A stretch of 64,000 nucleotides of DNA. It comes from Dactylosporangium vinaceum. Lineage in GTDB: Bacteria; Actinomycetota; Actinomycetes; Mycobacteriales; Micromonosporaceae. Below the pieces are notes generated by a model. That model made no database searches, was not told the origin of the DNA, and was given only the letters and a program-made list of their open reading frames with translations. Shown piece after piece: positions 49,503 to 58,045 of the stretch. Made by a program: the position numbers and the translations under genes. Location of the stretch: positions 1,798,001 to 1,862,000 of the forward strand of contig NZ_CP061913.1 of assembly GCF_019904175.1 (NCBI RefSeq), read 5' to 3'. Position 1 is the stretch's first letter, and the number at the start of each line of letters is the position of its first letter.

Positions 49503-50050
49503 GGCATCGACGCTACCTCGCTCCGGGCGGGCGCGGCGCTGCTCAGCGGTTCAGAGCCGCAGGCGCTGGCAGCCTCGGGGCGCCTGCTCGGCGGCCTCGA
49601 CCGGGCCGCCCGGCAGTCCCGGGGACGCCTGCTCGGCGGCCTTGGCCCGGCCGCCCTGCAGCCTCGCGGTGCCTGCTCGGCAGCTTCGGCCCCGCCGTTC
49701 GCAGGTCCGGGCCGTCCGCTCGGCGGCCTTATCGCATGCGCTGGCTGCCTCGGACCGGGCGTCTGCCGCTCATGCACGTCGCCTGCTTGGTGCCGCGCGG
49801 GGGCGTGGTTCGGTCCGCGCGGAGGCGCGGTTCGGTCCGTGCGGTGGTGTTCGCGGAGCGTTGCCGCGATGCTGTGCCGCGCGGACGCGTGGCGGTGGCC
49901 GGGCTGTGGTGTCGTGCGCGGACGCGTTGGTGTTGGCCGGGGTGGTTTGGTGTCGTCGCGCGGTGGCGCGGCGTGGCGTTGGCCGGCCCCGGGGGCCCTC
50001 GCGCGGAGGCGTGGTTCGGGCTGCGTGAGATCTGTTCGTAAGCTTGTCGA
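49503..50050. repeat. Intergenic region with ~40-bp and TCCGCGCG-type repeats
   Basis: Between divergent genes. The first ~200 nt contain four or five imperfect ~40-bp units of the form CGCCTGCTCGGCGGCCT, then GCCCGGCCGCCC. From about 49790 the sequence changes to units built on CGCGCGGACGCG and CGCGCGGAGGCG separated by GTGGTTCGG/GGTGTTGGCCGG. No gene is supported; promoters for both flanking genes must lie at the ends but could not be identified. Confidence 0.6.
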
Positions 50051-50890
50051 GTGCAGCTCACCGTTCTGGCCCGCCCGACCTGGGAGGCGCGCCGTGCCGC
50101 CCATGAGGCGCGCGTGGACGCGTGGATCGAGCCGCACCTGGCCCGCCGCCGGCTCGGTCGCAAGCACCCGGTCGAGGACTTCCTGTTCACGTACTACTCG
50201 TATCGCCCCGCCCAGCTCCGCCGCTGGCACCCGGGTGCGGGCGTCGTCCTGTCCGACGCGGACACGCCCGCCTGTGCAGAGGCGGTCATGGTGCCGCCCC
50301 GCCGCGCGGAGGCGATCGCCTGGGTCCGCGACCTGCTGATCGCGACGGCCGCGCGGACGCCGCACCTGGGGTGCTTCGGCCTGCACGAGTGGGCGATGGT
50401 GTACCGCCAGACTCAGGATGAGATCCGCCACAACGCCTGGCCGCTGCGCCTCGGCCCGGCCGGCACCGACGCCGTCGTCGAGGCCAGCCGCATCCGCTGC
50501 AGCCACTACGACGCCTTCCGGTTCTACACCGCGCCCGCGCGGCCGCTGAACCTGCTCCAGCCGACCCGTGAGACCCAGGCGGCCAACGAGCAGCCGGGCT
50601 GTCTGCACGCGAACATGGACCTGTACAAGCACGCGTACAAGCTGGCCCCACTCGTCCCGTCCGAGCTCATCGCCGACTGCTTCGAACTCGCCCGCGACGT
50701 GCGCACACTGGACATGCAAGCCTCGCCGTACGACCTGGCCGACCTCGGCTACGCCCCGGTACGCATCGAAACCCCCGAGGGTCGGGCCCGCTACATCGAG
50801 GCCCAACGAACCTTCGCCATCCGCGCCGCCCCGCTGCGAGCCCGCCTGATCGCCGAGTGCGACCGACTCCTGGCCGCCGTAGCCGAGTAG
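50051..50890 (+). CDS. Conserved actinobacterial protein (often annotated 3-methyladenine DNA glycosylase)
   Basis: A 279-residue protein beginning VQLTVLARPTWEARRAAHEARVD with HPVEDFLFTYYSYRPAQLRRWHPG, LGCFGLHEWAMVYRQ and GCLHANMDLYKHAYKLAPLVPSELIADCFELARDVRTLDMQASPYDL. This family is widespread in actinobacteria and carries the database name 3-methyladenine DNA glycosylase, but I see no classical glycosylase fold motif, so the activity should be treated as unproven. The conserved His, Glu and Asp residues suggest an enzyme. GTG start at 50051. Confidence 0.75.
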   Translation: MQLTVLARPTWEARRAAHEARVDAWIEPHLARRRLGRKHPVEDFLFTYYSYRPAQLRRWHPGAGVVLSDADTPACAEAVMVPPRRAEAIAWVRDLLIATAARTPHLGCFGLHEWAMVYRQTQDEIRHNAWPLRLGPAGTDAVVEASRIRCSHYDAFRFYTAPARPLNLLQPTRETQAANEQPGCLHANMDLYKHAYKLAPLVPSELIADCFELARDVRTLDMQASPYDLADLGYAPVRIETPEGRARYIEAQRTFAIRAAPLRARLIAECDRLLAAVAE

Positions 50891-51293
50891 CCGCCCGCGA
50901 GTGTCACGCGCGGATGCGGCGCAACGACGGCATCGCGTCCGCGCGCGGGCGCAGCGCAACGACCGCACCGCAACGACCGCACCGCGTCCGTGGGGTGCAC
51001 TCGAAGGCGGCGGCTGCCAAGGCTTCCGCGCGCGGGTGTGCTCGAGGGTGGCGGCCGGCACGGCATCTGTACGCGGAAGTGCTGCATGGTGGCCGTCATC
51101 GCCGCGTCCGCGCGGGCGCGCGGGAGCGGGTCTCGTGGCGTCGGTTTGTCCCGCCGAAGGTCGGCCGGTTCGCCGGGTGGGAGAGGCTCCTGGCGGCCGT
51201 TGTCGGATGACCGCTGGGAGGAGTTCGCGCGCGGGCGCCTAGTGTATAAGTCGGGTTCATGTTCTGGCGGGAACTCGGGTCCGGGGAGTGGCA
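50891..51293. other. 403-nt intergenic region with scattered TCCGCGCG words
   Basis: No gene supported. The word GCGTCCGCGCG occurs near 50937 and 51104 and related words elsewhere; a short tandem duplication of CGCAACGACCGCAC lies near 50957-50985. Immediately before the next gene, CTAGTGTATAAGT (about 51239-51251) is an AT-rich island that may be its -10 region. Confidence 0.5.
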
Positions 51294-51749
51294 ATGAGTG
51301 AGGTTCGGCGGCGTCTGAGGTCCCTTTTGGGCATGTGGGACACCGTCGCCACCGTGGACGGCAAGGTCACCATGCGCGGCTGGGCGAGCTTCGCGTGGGC
51401 GGACGACGGAGAGTTCCTGGTCCAGCGCGCGGACGCGGACCCGCCCGCCGACGACACACCTCGCGAATGGATCGAAAACTCGCCGTTCCCCACCACATCG
51501 GTCATCGGCTATGACGATGGAAGCAAGATCTTCACGATGCTCTACTCCGACCACCGCGGCGTCCTCCGCGTGTACGGCATGGATGTCGACGGCAGCACCT
51601 GGCGCATCTGGCGCGCGGCCGAGGGCTTCAACCAGCGGTTCACGGCCAGCATCGCCCCGGACGGCAAGCGCATCGACGCCTACTGGGAGATGTCCAAGGA
51701 CGGCCTGAAGTGGTCGAAGGACTTCGACCTGACCTACACGCGCAACTGA
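51294..51749 (+). CDS. DUF1579-like small protein
   Basis: A 151-residue protein: LRSLLGMWDTVATVDGKVTMRGWASFAWADDGEFLVQRADADP, then IGYDDGSKIFTMLYSDHRGVLRVYGMDVDGSTWRIWR and FNQRFTASIAPDGKRIDAYWEMSKDGLKWSKDFDLTYTR. This pattern of beta strands with conserved W, D.RG.. and W..S.DG..W matches the DUF1579-like lipocalin-type fold family common in actinobacteria. Function unknown. The ATG at 51294 is supported by a GGGGAG ribosome site. Confidence 0.78.
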   Translation: MSEVRRRLRSLLGMWDTVATVDGKVTMRGWASFAWADDGEFLVQRADADPPADDTPREWIENSPFPTTSVIGYDDGSKIFTMLYSDHRGVLRVYGMDVDGSTWRIWRAAEGFNQRFTASIAPDGKRIDAYWEMSKDGLKWSKDFDLTYTRN

Positions 51750-52122
51750 CCCTCTCCACGTACCGCCAGTTCCTGTGGACCGAGCCGCAACAGCGCCGGC
51801 GCAGCCACCCACCGCTGCCCGTCATACGCGACCGCGCGTCCCGAGACGGCTGGCCATGACGCGGATCAGCAGCCGGCCAAGAGCTCGGCGACGGTGGCGT
51901 AGATCGTGACCTCCGCTGATTGCAAACCCGCGTCCGCGCGTTGGCTGCCGGCCCTGCGCGCTGGTTGCCCGTTGAGGCGCCCCGTCGGTGTGGTCGGTGA
52001 CGTTCTCGTTTCCGCAAGCTTGTGGGCGACGCCTCCGCGCGTCAGCTGGATGGTGGGACAGTTGCTGTGGCAGTACCACCGGGGCGTTGTGTCTTTGCTT
52101 GTCGCGTGGCATGGCGAGAGTC
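51750..52122. other. Intergenic region with a possible decayed minus-strand gene
   Basis: No intact gene. On the minus strand one frame reads EVTIYATVAELLAG, a stop, then SWPAVSGRAVAYDGQRWVAA followed by PALLRLGPQELAVRGEGQ to a stop near 51767, which looks like the eroded end of a real protein; I do not recognise the family. A TCCGCGCG word occurs near 51937, and CCTCCGCGCG near 52050. Confidence 0.45.
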
Positions 52123-53049
52123 TCAGGCGACCAGGCCGGCCACCTCGTCGGCGCAGCCCCAGGAGAGTGTGACGCCCGCGCCGCCGTGCCCGTAGCAATG
52201 CACGAGCCGTGTCCCGCTCGGAAGCGGCTCCGGAGCCACCTCGAGCCGAGGTCCGCCCTCGCGGGCCGGCCGCAGCCCCGCCGCCTCCCACAGCGGCTGC
52301 GCACCGGCCAGTTCCGGCACCAGCTCGGCGCACCGCTCCAGGATCGCCGCGGTGGTCGCCGGATCGGGCGTCTGATTCCAGTCCCCGGGCTGAAAGGTGC
52401 CCCCGAGCACGACGTCCCGCGACCGCGGATGGATGTACGCCATGCCGCCCGGATGCCCCTCGTCCCGCACCGACGTCACGAGACCCGGATTGGCGACCCC
52501 CACGATCTGCCCTCGAGCCGGGAAGACCGTCGAGTCGCCCGCGAGGACGCGCGAGGCCAGCCCCGTCGCATTGACGACTGTGCCGGCCCGCCCGCCCAAT
52601 TCACGCAACGAAGCCACGCGTCCGCGCGCCACAACGCCACCTCGGGACTGGACAAGAGCGACGAGCCAGCGGGTGTACTCCTGCATCTCCACGGATGGGA
52701 CAGTGAAGCGCCATTCGCCGGGGTACGCCGCGAAGTCCGGCACCGCCGCCGCCCACCACGGCGTCCCCGCCTCGCCGTCACGGATCACCATCCGCGTGGG
52801 CCTCCGCGCGACGCCGGGCACTCCGTCGGCGGCCTGCCTCATGAACTCGTCGTACGCCGCCCGCGCCCACGTCAGAACCCGCGGATCGGCCGCGGTCCGC
52901 GTCGGGTACCAAACCGCCGCCGCGAGCCGGGACACCGTCGTCTCCGGCGCATCAGCGGTCAGGACCCGCACCCGCGCCCCGGCTTCGAGGAGCCGAACCG
53001 CACAGGTCAAGCCGATGACTCCAGCACCCAGCACGATGACGTCATCCAT
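52123..53049 (-). CDS. FAD-dependent D-amino acid oxidase
   Basis: A 308-residue protein starting MDDVIVLGAGVIGLTCAVRLLEAGARVRVL (FAD-binding GxGxxG), with AAAVWYPTR, a substrate-binding domain (EYTRWLVALV, NATGLASRVL, HPRSRDVVLGGTFQPGDW) and the C-terminal signature HCYGHGGAGVTLSWGCADEV. Length and motifs match D-amino acid oxidases, which deaminate D-amino acids to 2-oxoacids with release of hydrogen peroxide; D-aspartate oxidases are related and cannot be excluded. It is divergently arranged with a LysR-type regulator, which may control it. Confidence 0.9.
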   Translation of the reverse strand: MDDVIVLGAGVIGLTCAVRLLEAGARVRVLTADAPETTVSRLAAAVWYPTRTAADPRVLTWARAAYDEFMRQAADGVPGVARRPTRMVIRDGEAGTPWWAAAVPDFAAYPGEWRFTVPSVEMQEYTRWLVALVQSRGGVVARGRVASLRELGGRAGTVVNATGLASRVLAGDSTVFPARGQIVGVANPGLVTSVRDEGHPGGMAYIHPRSRDVVLGGTFQPGDWNQTPDPATTAAILERCAELVPELAGAQPLWEAAGLRPAREGGPRLEVAPEPLPSGTRLVHCYGHGGAGVTLSWGCADEVAGLVA

Positions 53050-53200
53050 GACCTCAGGCAACCAGCGCCGGCCGGTATTTGTCCAAGTCGGGCGGGTTAC
53101 CACGCGATAGGTCCCGCTTATGGCGCCCGCCGGCCCATGCCCGGTCGCCGCGCCCCGTCGCCTCGCCGGCCCCTACATGCCTGCGGCATATGCTCGTTCG

Positions 53201-54085
53201 ATGGAACCGCTGGATCTGCGGCGGCTGCGGTATTTTGCAGTGCTCGCCGAGGAGCTGCACTTCACCCGCGCGGCCGCGCGGTTGCGGATCGCGCAGCCGG
53301 CGCTGAGCCAGCAGGTCCGGACGCTGGAGCGGGAGGTCGGCGCGCGGCTCGTCGAGCGCGGCGCGGGCGCGTGTGTGCTCACCCCGGTCGGCGCGGTCGT
53401 GGCGGCGGAGGCCGCGCTGCTGCTTGCGCAGGCCAGCGCCGCGCGGGAGCGCATCGAGGCGGCCGCGCGGGGGCAGGGCGGGCGGATTCGGCTGGCGTAT
53501 ACGCGATCGGCCCGTGGCGGGCGGGTCGACGCCCTCGTCGAGCGCTTCCGGGCGCAGAACCCGCTCGTCGAGGTGCTGCCGGAAACCGGATGGCACGCGC
53601 CGAACGTCGCCGGGTTAATGGCCGGGCGGTACGACGCGGCGTTCGTCCGGCCGCCGCTCGACGAGCCCGGCATCCGGTGGCGGCTCGTCGACACCGAGGA
53701 GCTGCGCCTCGCCCTGCCCGCCGGGCACCGGCTGGCCCGTCTTCGCCGCGTTGCCCGGGAGGAGATCGCGGGGGAGCCGGCGGTGATGTGGCCACGCGAG
53801 AACGGGCCCGGGATGTTCGACCGCATCGTCGCGCAGGTGTGGCCGGCCGGCATCAACCTGGCCCGCTACGAGCCGGACGACGAGCAGCTCCTGCGCGCGG
53901 TCGCGGCCGGTGGTGTCGTCGCGGCGGTGCCCGAGGGCCGCGCGAAGGCCCTGCGCCTGCGCGGAGTGGTACTGCGCCGCCTCACCCCTCCGGTGCCGAC
54001 CGTCGACATCGGGCTCGCCTGGAACGACCGCGCCGCGACACCCGTCGTCCAGCGCCTCCTCGCGACGCTTGACGAGCTCGACTGA
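53201..54085 (+). CDS. LysR-family transcriptional regulator
   Basis: A 294-residue protein with an N-terminal winged helix-turn-helix (LRRLRYFAVLAEELHFTRAAARLRIAQPALSQQVRTLEREVGARLVERGAG) and a periplasmic-binding-like effector domain. The ATG at 53201 is chosen because the HTH starts immediately; a longer frame to 53120 is unsupported. TATGCT ends six bases before the ATG, so it may be leaderless. Divergent from the D-amino acid oxidase gene across 151 bp, the usual geometry for a LysR regulator and its target. Confidence 0.92.
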   Translation: MEPLDLRRLRYFAVLAEELHFTRAAARLRIAQPALSQQVRTLEREVGARLVERGAGACVLTPVGAVVAAEAALLLAQASAARERIEAAARGQGGRIRLAYTRSARGGRVDALVERFRAQNPLVEVLPETGWHAPNVAGLMAGRYDAAFVRPPLDEPGIRWRLVDTEELRLALPAGHRLARLRRVAREEIAGEPAVMWPRENGPGMFDRIVAQVWPAGINLARYEPDDEQLLRAVAAGGVVAAVPEGRAKALRLRGVVLRRLTPPVPTVDIGLAWNDRAATPVVQRLLATLDELD

Positions 54086-54250
54086 CAGTGCAGGCTGGGC
54101 ATCTGAGACGCTTCCGCGCGCGGCCTCAGCGGCCACAGCGAGCCGGTGCTGCACCTCGCCGGTTGAGTGGCGCATGGGTTGCTGCTGACGGAGCGTGGTG
54201 CCTGAGGTGCGTCCGCGCGGGAAGCAGCCGACCGGTCCGGCGGGACGGCT

Positions 54251-55072
54251 TCAGTCCTCGATGAAAGCGAGCAGGTCCGCGTTGAATGCGGCCTCGTAGG
54301 CGCCGCTGATGCCGTGGGGCGCACCGGGGTACACCTTCAGGCTTGCGTTCTTCAGCAATCGCACCGTTTTCACGGCCGAGGCCTGAATCGGCACGATCTG
54401 GTCGTCGTCTCCGTGCGCCACGAATGCCGGGATGTCGATGCGTTGGAGGTCCTCGGTGAAGTCGGTCTCCGAGAACTCGCGCACACAGTCGTACGCGGCC
54501 TTGAGCCCCACCTGCATGCTCAGCCGCCAGAACTGCTCGCGCAGGCCCACCGAAACGGTGCTGCCGGGGCGGTTGGCGCCATAGAACGGGGCGCTGAGGT
54601 CGCGATAGAACTGTGCCCGGTCCGCGAGCATGCCGGCGCGGATCTCGTCGAATGCAGCGCGCGGAGTGCCCTCCGGGTTGGTTTCGGTCTTGAGCATGAG
54701 CGGCGGTACCGCGCTCGCCAATACCGCTTTGGCGACGCGTGACGTGCCGTGGCGGCCGAGGTACCGGACGACCTCGCCGCCGCCCGTCGAATGTCCGACC
54801 ATGATCGCGTCCGAGAGGCCGAGCTGGTCCATCAGCTCCGCGAGATCGTCGGCGTAGGTGTTCATGTCGTTGCCCGTCCACGTCTGCGTGGATCGCCCGT
54901 GGCCGCGGCGATCGTGCGCGACCGCGCGATAGCCCTGGGACGCCAGCAGCATCAGCTGGCTGTCCCAGGTGTCTGCGTTGAGGGGCCAGCCGTGGCTGAA
55001 CACGACGGGGCGGCCGGAGCCCCAGTCCTTGTAGAAGATCTGGGTGCCGTCGGGCGTGTTGATGAAGGGCAT
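54251..55072 (-). CDS. Alpha/beta hydrolase, non-heme chloroperoxidase-like
   Basis: A 273-residue hydrolase with oxyanion region [20 protein letters not shown], nucleophile elbow GHSTGGGE (Ser95), acid Asp in [10 protein letters not shown] and His in [10 protein letters not shown]. Sequence and length match bacterial cofactor-free haloperoxidase/esterase enzymes. Substrate unknown. A GAGGAGA ribosome site supports the ATG at 55072. It is separated from the LysR gene by 165 nt and is convergent with it. Confidence 0.9.
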   Translation of the reverse strand: MPFINTPDGTQIFYKDWGSGRPVVFSHGWPLNADTWDSQLMLLASQGYRAVAHDRRGHGRSTQTWTGNDMNTYADDLAELMDQLGLSDAIMVGHSTGGGEVVRYLGRHGTSRVAKAVLASAVPPLMLKTETNPEGTPRAAFDEIRAGMLADRAQFYRDLSAPFYGANRPGSTVSVGLREQFWRLSMQVGLKAAYDCVREFSETDFTEDLQRIDIPAFVAHGDDDQIVPIQASAVKTVRLLKNASLKVYPGAPHGISGAYEAAFNADLLAFIED

Positions 55073-55269
55073 GGCGTCTCCTCGCAGGACTGGGTACGAG
55101 CGGGTCGGCTACTCCTTCGGGGTCTGACCGCGGCGCGGGCGATCAACCTCGCCCGCTCGGGTGGCGCGCGGGCGCGGGCGCCCCGGGGCAGAGGCGTGAC
55201 CTGGGCGAAGACGCGACCTGTCGCGCGGTCGCGGGCGGTGTCTTAACGGGCGGTCAACCGCAGCTCAAG

Positions 55270-55283
55270 TGAGAGCGCTCCAT
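55270..55283. promoter_or_regulatory. CebR-like (LacI family) operator upstream of the LPMO gene
   Basis: TGAGAGCGCTCCAT matches 11 of 14 positions of TGGGAGCGCTCCCA, the palindromic operator of CebR-type sugar repressors in actinomycetes, with a perfect GAGCGCTC core. It lies 87 nt before the LPMO start, followed by an unusually AT-rich stretch (55290-55330) that likely holds the promoter. Confidence 0.55.
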
Positions 55284-55369
55284 CGACCGATATTCATAAA
55301 GGTTATTTACTGTTAACAATCCTTCCCTTACATTGGGCGGCATCACCCCCTGCTGGAAGGAGCGATTGG

Positions 55370-56128
55370 ATGCGCAAAGCGATCGCTGCGATACCCCTGA
55401 CGCTGGCCGCTGTGGCCGCCGCGCTCGTTGCGACGGCGTCCCCGGCGTCCGCGCACGGGTACATCTCCTCACCGCCCAGCCGCCAGGCGATGTGCGCCCA
55501 GGGCCGCGTGGCCAACTGTGGCCAGATCGTCTACGAGCCGCAGAGCGTCGAGGGGCCCAAGGGCCTGACGAGCTGCAGCGGCGGCAACAGCCAGTTCTCG
55601 CAGCTCGACGACCCGAACAAGGGCTGGCCGGCGACGTCGGTCGGCAACACCGTCACCTTCAACTGGGTGTTCACCGCTCGCCACGCCACGGCGAACTTCG
55701 AGTACTTCGTGGGCGGCACCCGCATCGCCAACATCGACGGCGGGAATCAGCAGCCGCCCGCGACCGTCTCCCACACGGTGAGTCTCGGCGGCCGCACCGG
55801 CCGGATCCTGGTGCTGGCCCGTTGGAACATCGCCGACACCGGCAACGCGTTCTACTCGTGCGTCGACCTGCAGGTCGGCACCGGCGGCAACCCCACGCCG
55901 ACGCCCACGCAGCCGTCGCCGTCCCCGACGCGTCCGAGCCCCACGCCCACCACCTCGCCGACGCCCACGCAGCCGCCTGCGGGCACGACCACCTGGGCTG
56001 CTGGCACCGCGTACAAGGTGGGCGACCGGGTGACGTACAACGGCGTCACGTACCAGTGCCGCCAGGCCCACACCGCCATCGCCGGCTGGGAACCGCCAAA
56101 CGTCCCGGCCCTGTGGCAGCGGGTCTGA
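55370..56128 (+). CDS. AA10 lytic polysaccharide monooxygenase with CBM5/12 chitin-binding module
   Basis: A 252-residue secreted protein. The signal peptide ends SPASA (residue 28) so that mature His29 (HGYISSPPSR) forms half of the copper histidine brace; the second histidine is in FTARHATANFEYF. After the AA10 domain (29-175) comes a Pro/Thr/Ser linker and a C-terminal CBM5/12 module (TTWAAGTAYKVGDRVTYNGVTYQC...WEPPNVPALW). Such enzymes oxidatively cleave chitin (some act on cellulose). A good ribosome site GGAAGGAG precedes the ATG. Together with the GH46 chitosanase it indicates growth on chitinous material; a CebR-like site suggests sugar control. Confidence 0.93.
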   Translation: MRKAIAAIPLTLAAVAAALVATASPASAHGYISSPPSRQAMCAQGRVANCGQIVYEPQSVEGPKGLTSCSGGNSQFSQLDDPNKGWPATSVGNTVTFNWVFTARHATANFEYFVGGTRIANIDGGNQQPPATVSHTVSLGGRTGRILVLARWNIADTGNAFYSCVDLQVGTGGNPTPTPTQPSPSPTRPSPTPTTSPTPTQPPAGTTTWAAGTAYKVGDRVTYNGVTYQCRQAHTAIAGWEPPNVPALWQRV

Positions 56129-56197
56129 TCCGCCGATATCGCTGAATGAGGTGGCGCCCCGACCGACGGGGCGCCGCCCCCGCGCGCAAGGAGACCC

Positions 56198-56755
56198 ATG
56201 AAACGCTTCGCGCTCCTGCTCGCGGCGTTCCTGCTGGCGGGCTGCGCCGCCGCCCCGGAGCAGCCCGCCCCGGCAGGCACCGAGCAACGTGTCTTCAACG
56301 ACACCGACGTCATGTTCAGCCAGATGATGGTCGCTCACCACGCTCAGGCGCTGGAGATGGTGCGCCTGGCCCGCACCAAGGCCGTACGCGAGGACGTACG
56401 CACCCTCGCGGCCGCGATCGACGTCACCGAGACCGACGAACTCAAGACGATGCAGGTCTGGCTCAGCTCCTGGGGCCGGCCACCCACGGCCGACGCGTCC
56501 GCGCACGCCGGCCACGGCGGCGCCCACGGCACCAGCCCTGACGATCTGCAGGCGCTACAGGCCGCGACGGGCAGCGACTTCGAGACGAAGTTCCTGAACC
56601 TGATCATCGCCCACCAGCACAACGCGATCGAGATCGCTCGCCTGGAGACCGGCAGCGGCGTCAACCCCGGCGCACTTGACCTCGCCAAGCGCATCGACGA
56701 GTCGCGAACAGCAGAAATTCAACAGATGCTGCGGTACCTCAACGAACCCGCCTGA
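56198..56755 (+). CDS. DUF305 family lipoprotein
   Basis: A 185-residue lipoprotein (signal MKRFALLLAAFLLAGC) with two DUF305 repeats, FSQMMVAHHAQALEMVRLA and FLNLIIAHQHNAIEIARLE, each a helix with His/Met residues, separated by a His/Gly-rich linker (SAHAGHGGAHG). The ferritin-like fold and His/Met content suggest metal handling at the outer membrane face, possibly copper; that is inference. It begins 69 nt after the LPMO, itself a copper enzyme, on the same strand. Confidence 0.87.
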   Translation: MKRFALLLAAFLLAGCAAAPEQPAPAGTEQRVFNDTDVMFSQMMVAHHAQALEMVRLARTKAVREDVRTLAAAIDVTETDELKTMQVWLSSWGRPPTADASAHAGHGGAHGTSPDDLQALQAATGSDFETKFLNLIIAHQHNAIEIARLETGSGVNPGALDLAKRIDESRTAEIQQMLRYLNEPA

Positions 56756-56996
56756 CACCGCCCGCTCCAACCGACGCGTCCGCGCGTCCCCGGCTCCGGT
56801 CCCGCGCCGGCCGGACTGCGCTCAGCGCCGCCACAGGCCGGTGCGGCCGAGACTGACCGGCGCGCCCGAGTCCTCGCGACGGGCGCTACGTCTACGCGCC
56901 CGAGCCCCTGGGACAGGCGCTACGTGTACGCGCTCGCGGCCCCGGGGCGTGGGCTGCTCGAGGTGGCCGGGCGGCGCGAAATCGGCCGACGTGAAC

Positions 56997-57040
56997 CGCG
57001 CGGAGGCGTGCCCGATAGCGCTGGGGCACGCCTCCGCGCG
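56997..57040 (-). terminator. 17-bp hairpin terminator of the excalibur gene, made from the dispersed word
   Basis: Perfect 17-bp arms CGCGCGGAGGCGTGCCC (56997-57013) and its complement (57024-57040), ten-base loop, 21 nt after the stop of the minus-strand gene. The arms begin and end with CGCGCGGA/TCCGCGCG, the word that recurs through the window. The remainder of the 306-nt gap after DUF305 (56756-57061) holds only two CGTCCGCGCGTCC-type words and a repeated GCGCTACGT-TACGCGC. Confidence 0.78.
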
Positions 57041-57061
57041 TGGATGGGTGGCGTCAGCCCG

Positions 57062-58045
57062 TCACTCGCAGCCGATGCCGTCGTGGTCGGTGTCGAGGCC
57101 GTACGGGTCGCTGCCGATGACCTTGACGGGGCCCTGCACGTAGGACGGGCCATTGCCGGAGCCGCCCGCGCAGTCCACGTCGACCGGGTCGTTCGGGACG
57201 CAGGGCGTGTAGTTCGGGTTGCAGTTCTGCGCCGGCGGCTTGGTCGTGGGCTTCGTTGCCGGCTTGGTGGTCGGGGGCTTCGTCGTCGGAGCCTTGGTCG
57301 CCGGCTTCGCGCCAGTCGTGGCCGCGGGCGCGGGAGCGGTGGTCGTCGTCGGCGCGGGCGCGTCCGTGGTGGGCGGTAGGGCGGTCGTGGCCTGCGCATT
57401 GGCGGCCGGCGCGGCCGACGGTGACACGGGTACTTCGCTGACCGGGGCGCCCAGTGCGCCGTTGCGGGCGACGTCCTGGGACTTGGACGGCTTTTCCTGG
57501 TTGCCGGCGGCGGCGACCACGATGCCGCAGAAGACGAAGACGCCGAGGACCGCGGCGGCCAGGACGAGGTACCAGCCGTGCTTCTTCGGGCCGCGGCCGA
57601 CCGGCGCGCCGCCCAGGGGTGGTTGGCCTCCATGCGGACCGCCGGCTGCCGTTGGACCGGCCCACTGGCCACCGGGGAGCGGGCCCGCGCCGTAAGAGCC
57701 GATCGGCAGGGGCGCGGTGCTCCAGTCCGCGGCCGCCGCCGGAATTCCAGAGGTCGGTGGTGCACTGTGCGGGCGGCCCGGCACGTAGAACGATGGAGAG
57801 CCGGTCCGGGGGCCACCCGCTGGTCCGTATGGCGGGCGCGTCGTCGGGCCGGGCGCGTCCGCGCGTGGGCCGCCCGGTCCAGGCGCGGCCGCGGGCGCGC
57901 CCTGTGGGTGATCCGGGTGATCGGCGGCGGGGTCGGCGGAGCCTGATCCCGTGGCGGCAAGGCCCGGCCGGCCGGGCGCGGAGGCGGGGCGACCGGGCTG
58001 CCCTGGCCGCCAGGGATCGGTACCTTGCGGTGGCTGAGAGGTCAC
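57062..58045 (-). CDS. Membrane protein with C-terminal excalibur (calcium-binding-like) domain
   Basis: A 327-residue protein: about 170 residues of Pro/Gly/Ala-rich cytoplasmic sequence, one membrane helix (GWYLVLAAAVLGVFVFCGIVVAAA), a Thr/Pro/Ala/Lys-rich linker with TTKPPTTKPATKP repeats, and a C-terminal excalibur-type domain ending SDPYGLDTDHDGIGCE with paired cysteines. This domain is thought to bind calcium; function unknown. GTG at 58045 is the likely start; no ribosome site is obvious. The frame stays open upstream, but without family sequence. Confidence 0.8.
   Translation of the reverse strand: MTSQPPQGTDPWRPGQPGRPASAPGRPGLAATGSGSADPAADHPDHPQGAPAAAPGPGGPRADAPGPTTRPPYGPAGGPRTGSPSFYVPGRPHSAPPTSGIPAAAADWSTAPLPIGSYGAGPLPGGQWAGPTAAGGPHGGQPPLGGAPVGRGPKKHGWYLVLAAAVLGVFVFCGIVVAAAGNQEKPSKSQDVARNGALGAPVSEVPVSPSAAPAANAQATTALPPTTDAPAPTTTTAPAPAATTGAKPATKAPTTKPPTTKPATKPTTKPPAQNCNPNYTPCVPNDPVDVDCAGGSGNGPSYVQGPVKVIGSDPYGLDTDHDGIGCE

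Noticed and set aside
55290..55330. DasR (GlcNAc repressor) site before the LPMO gene
   Set aside because: The AT-rich stretch contains GTTAAC-like pieces but nothing close to the ACTGGTCTAGACCAGT consensus.
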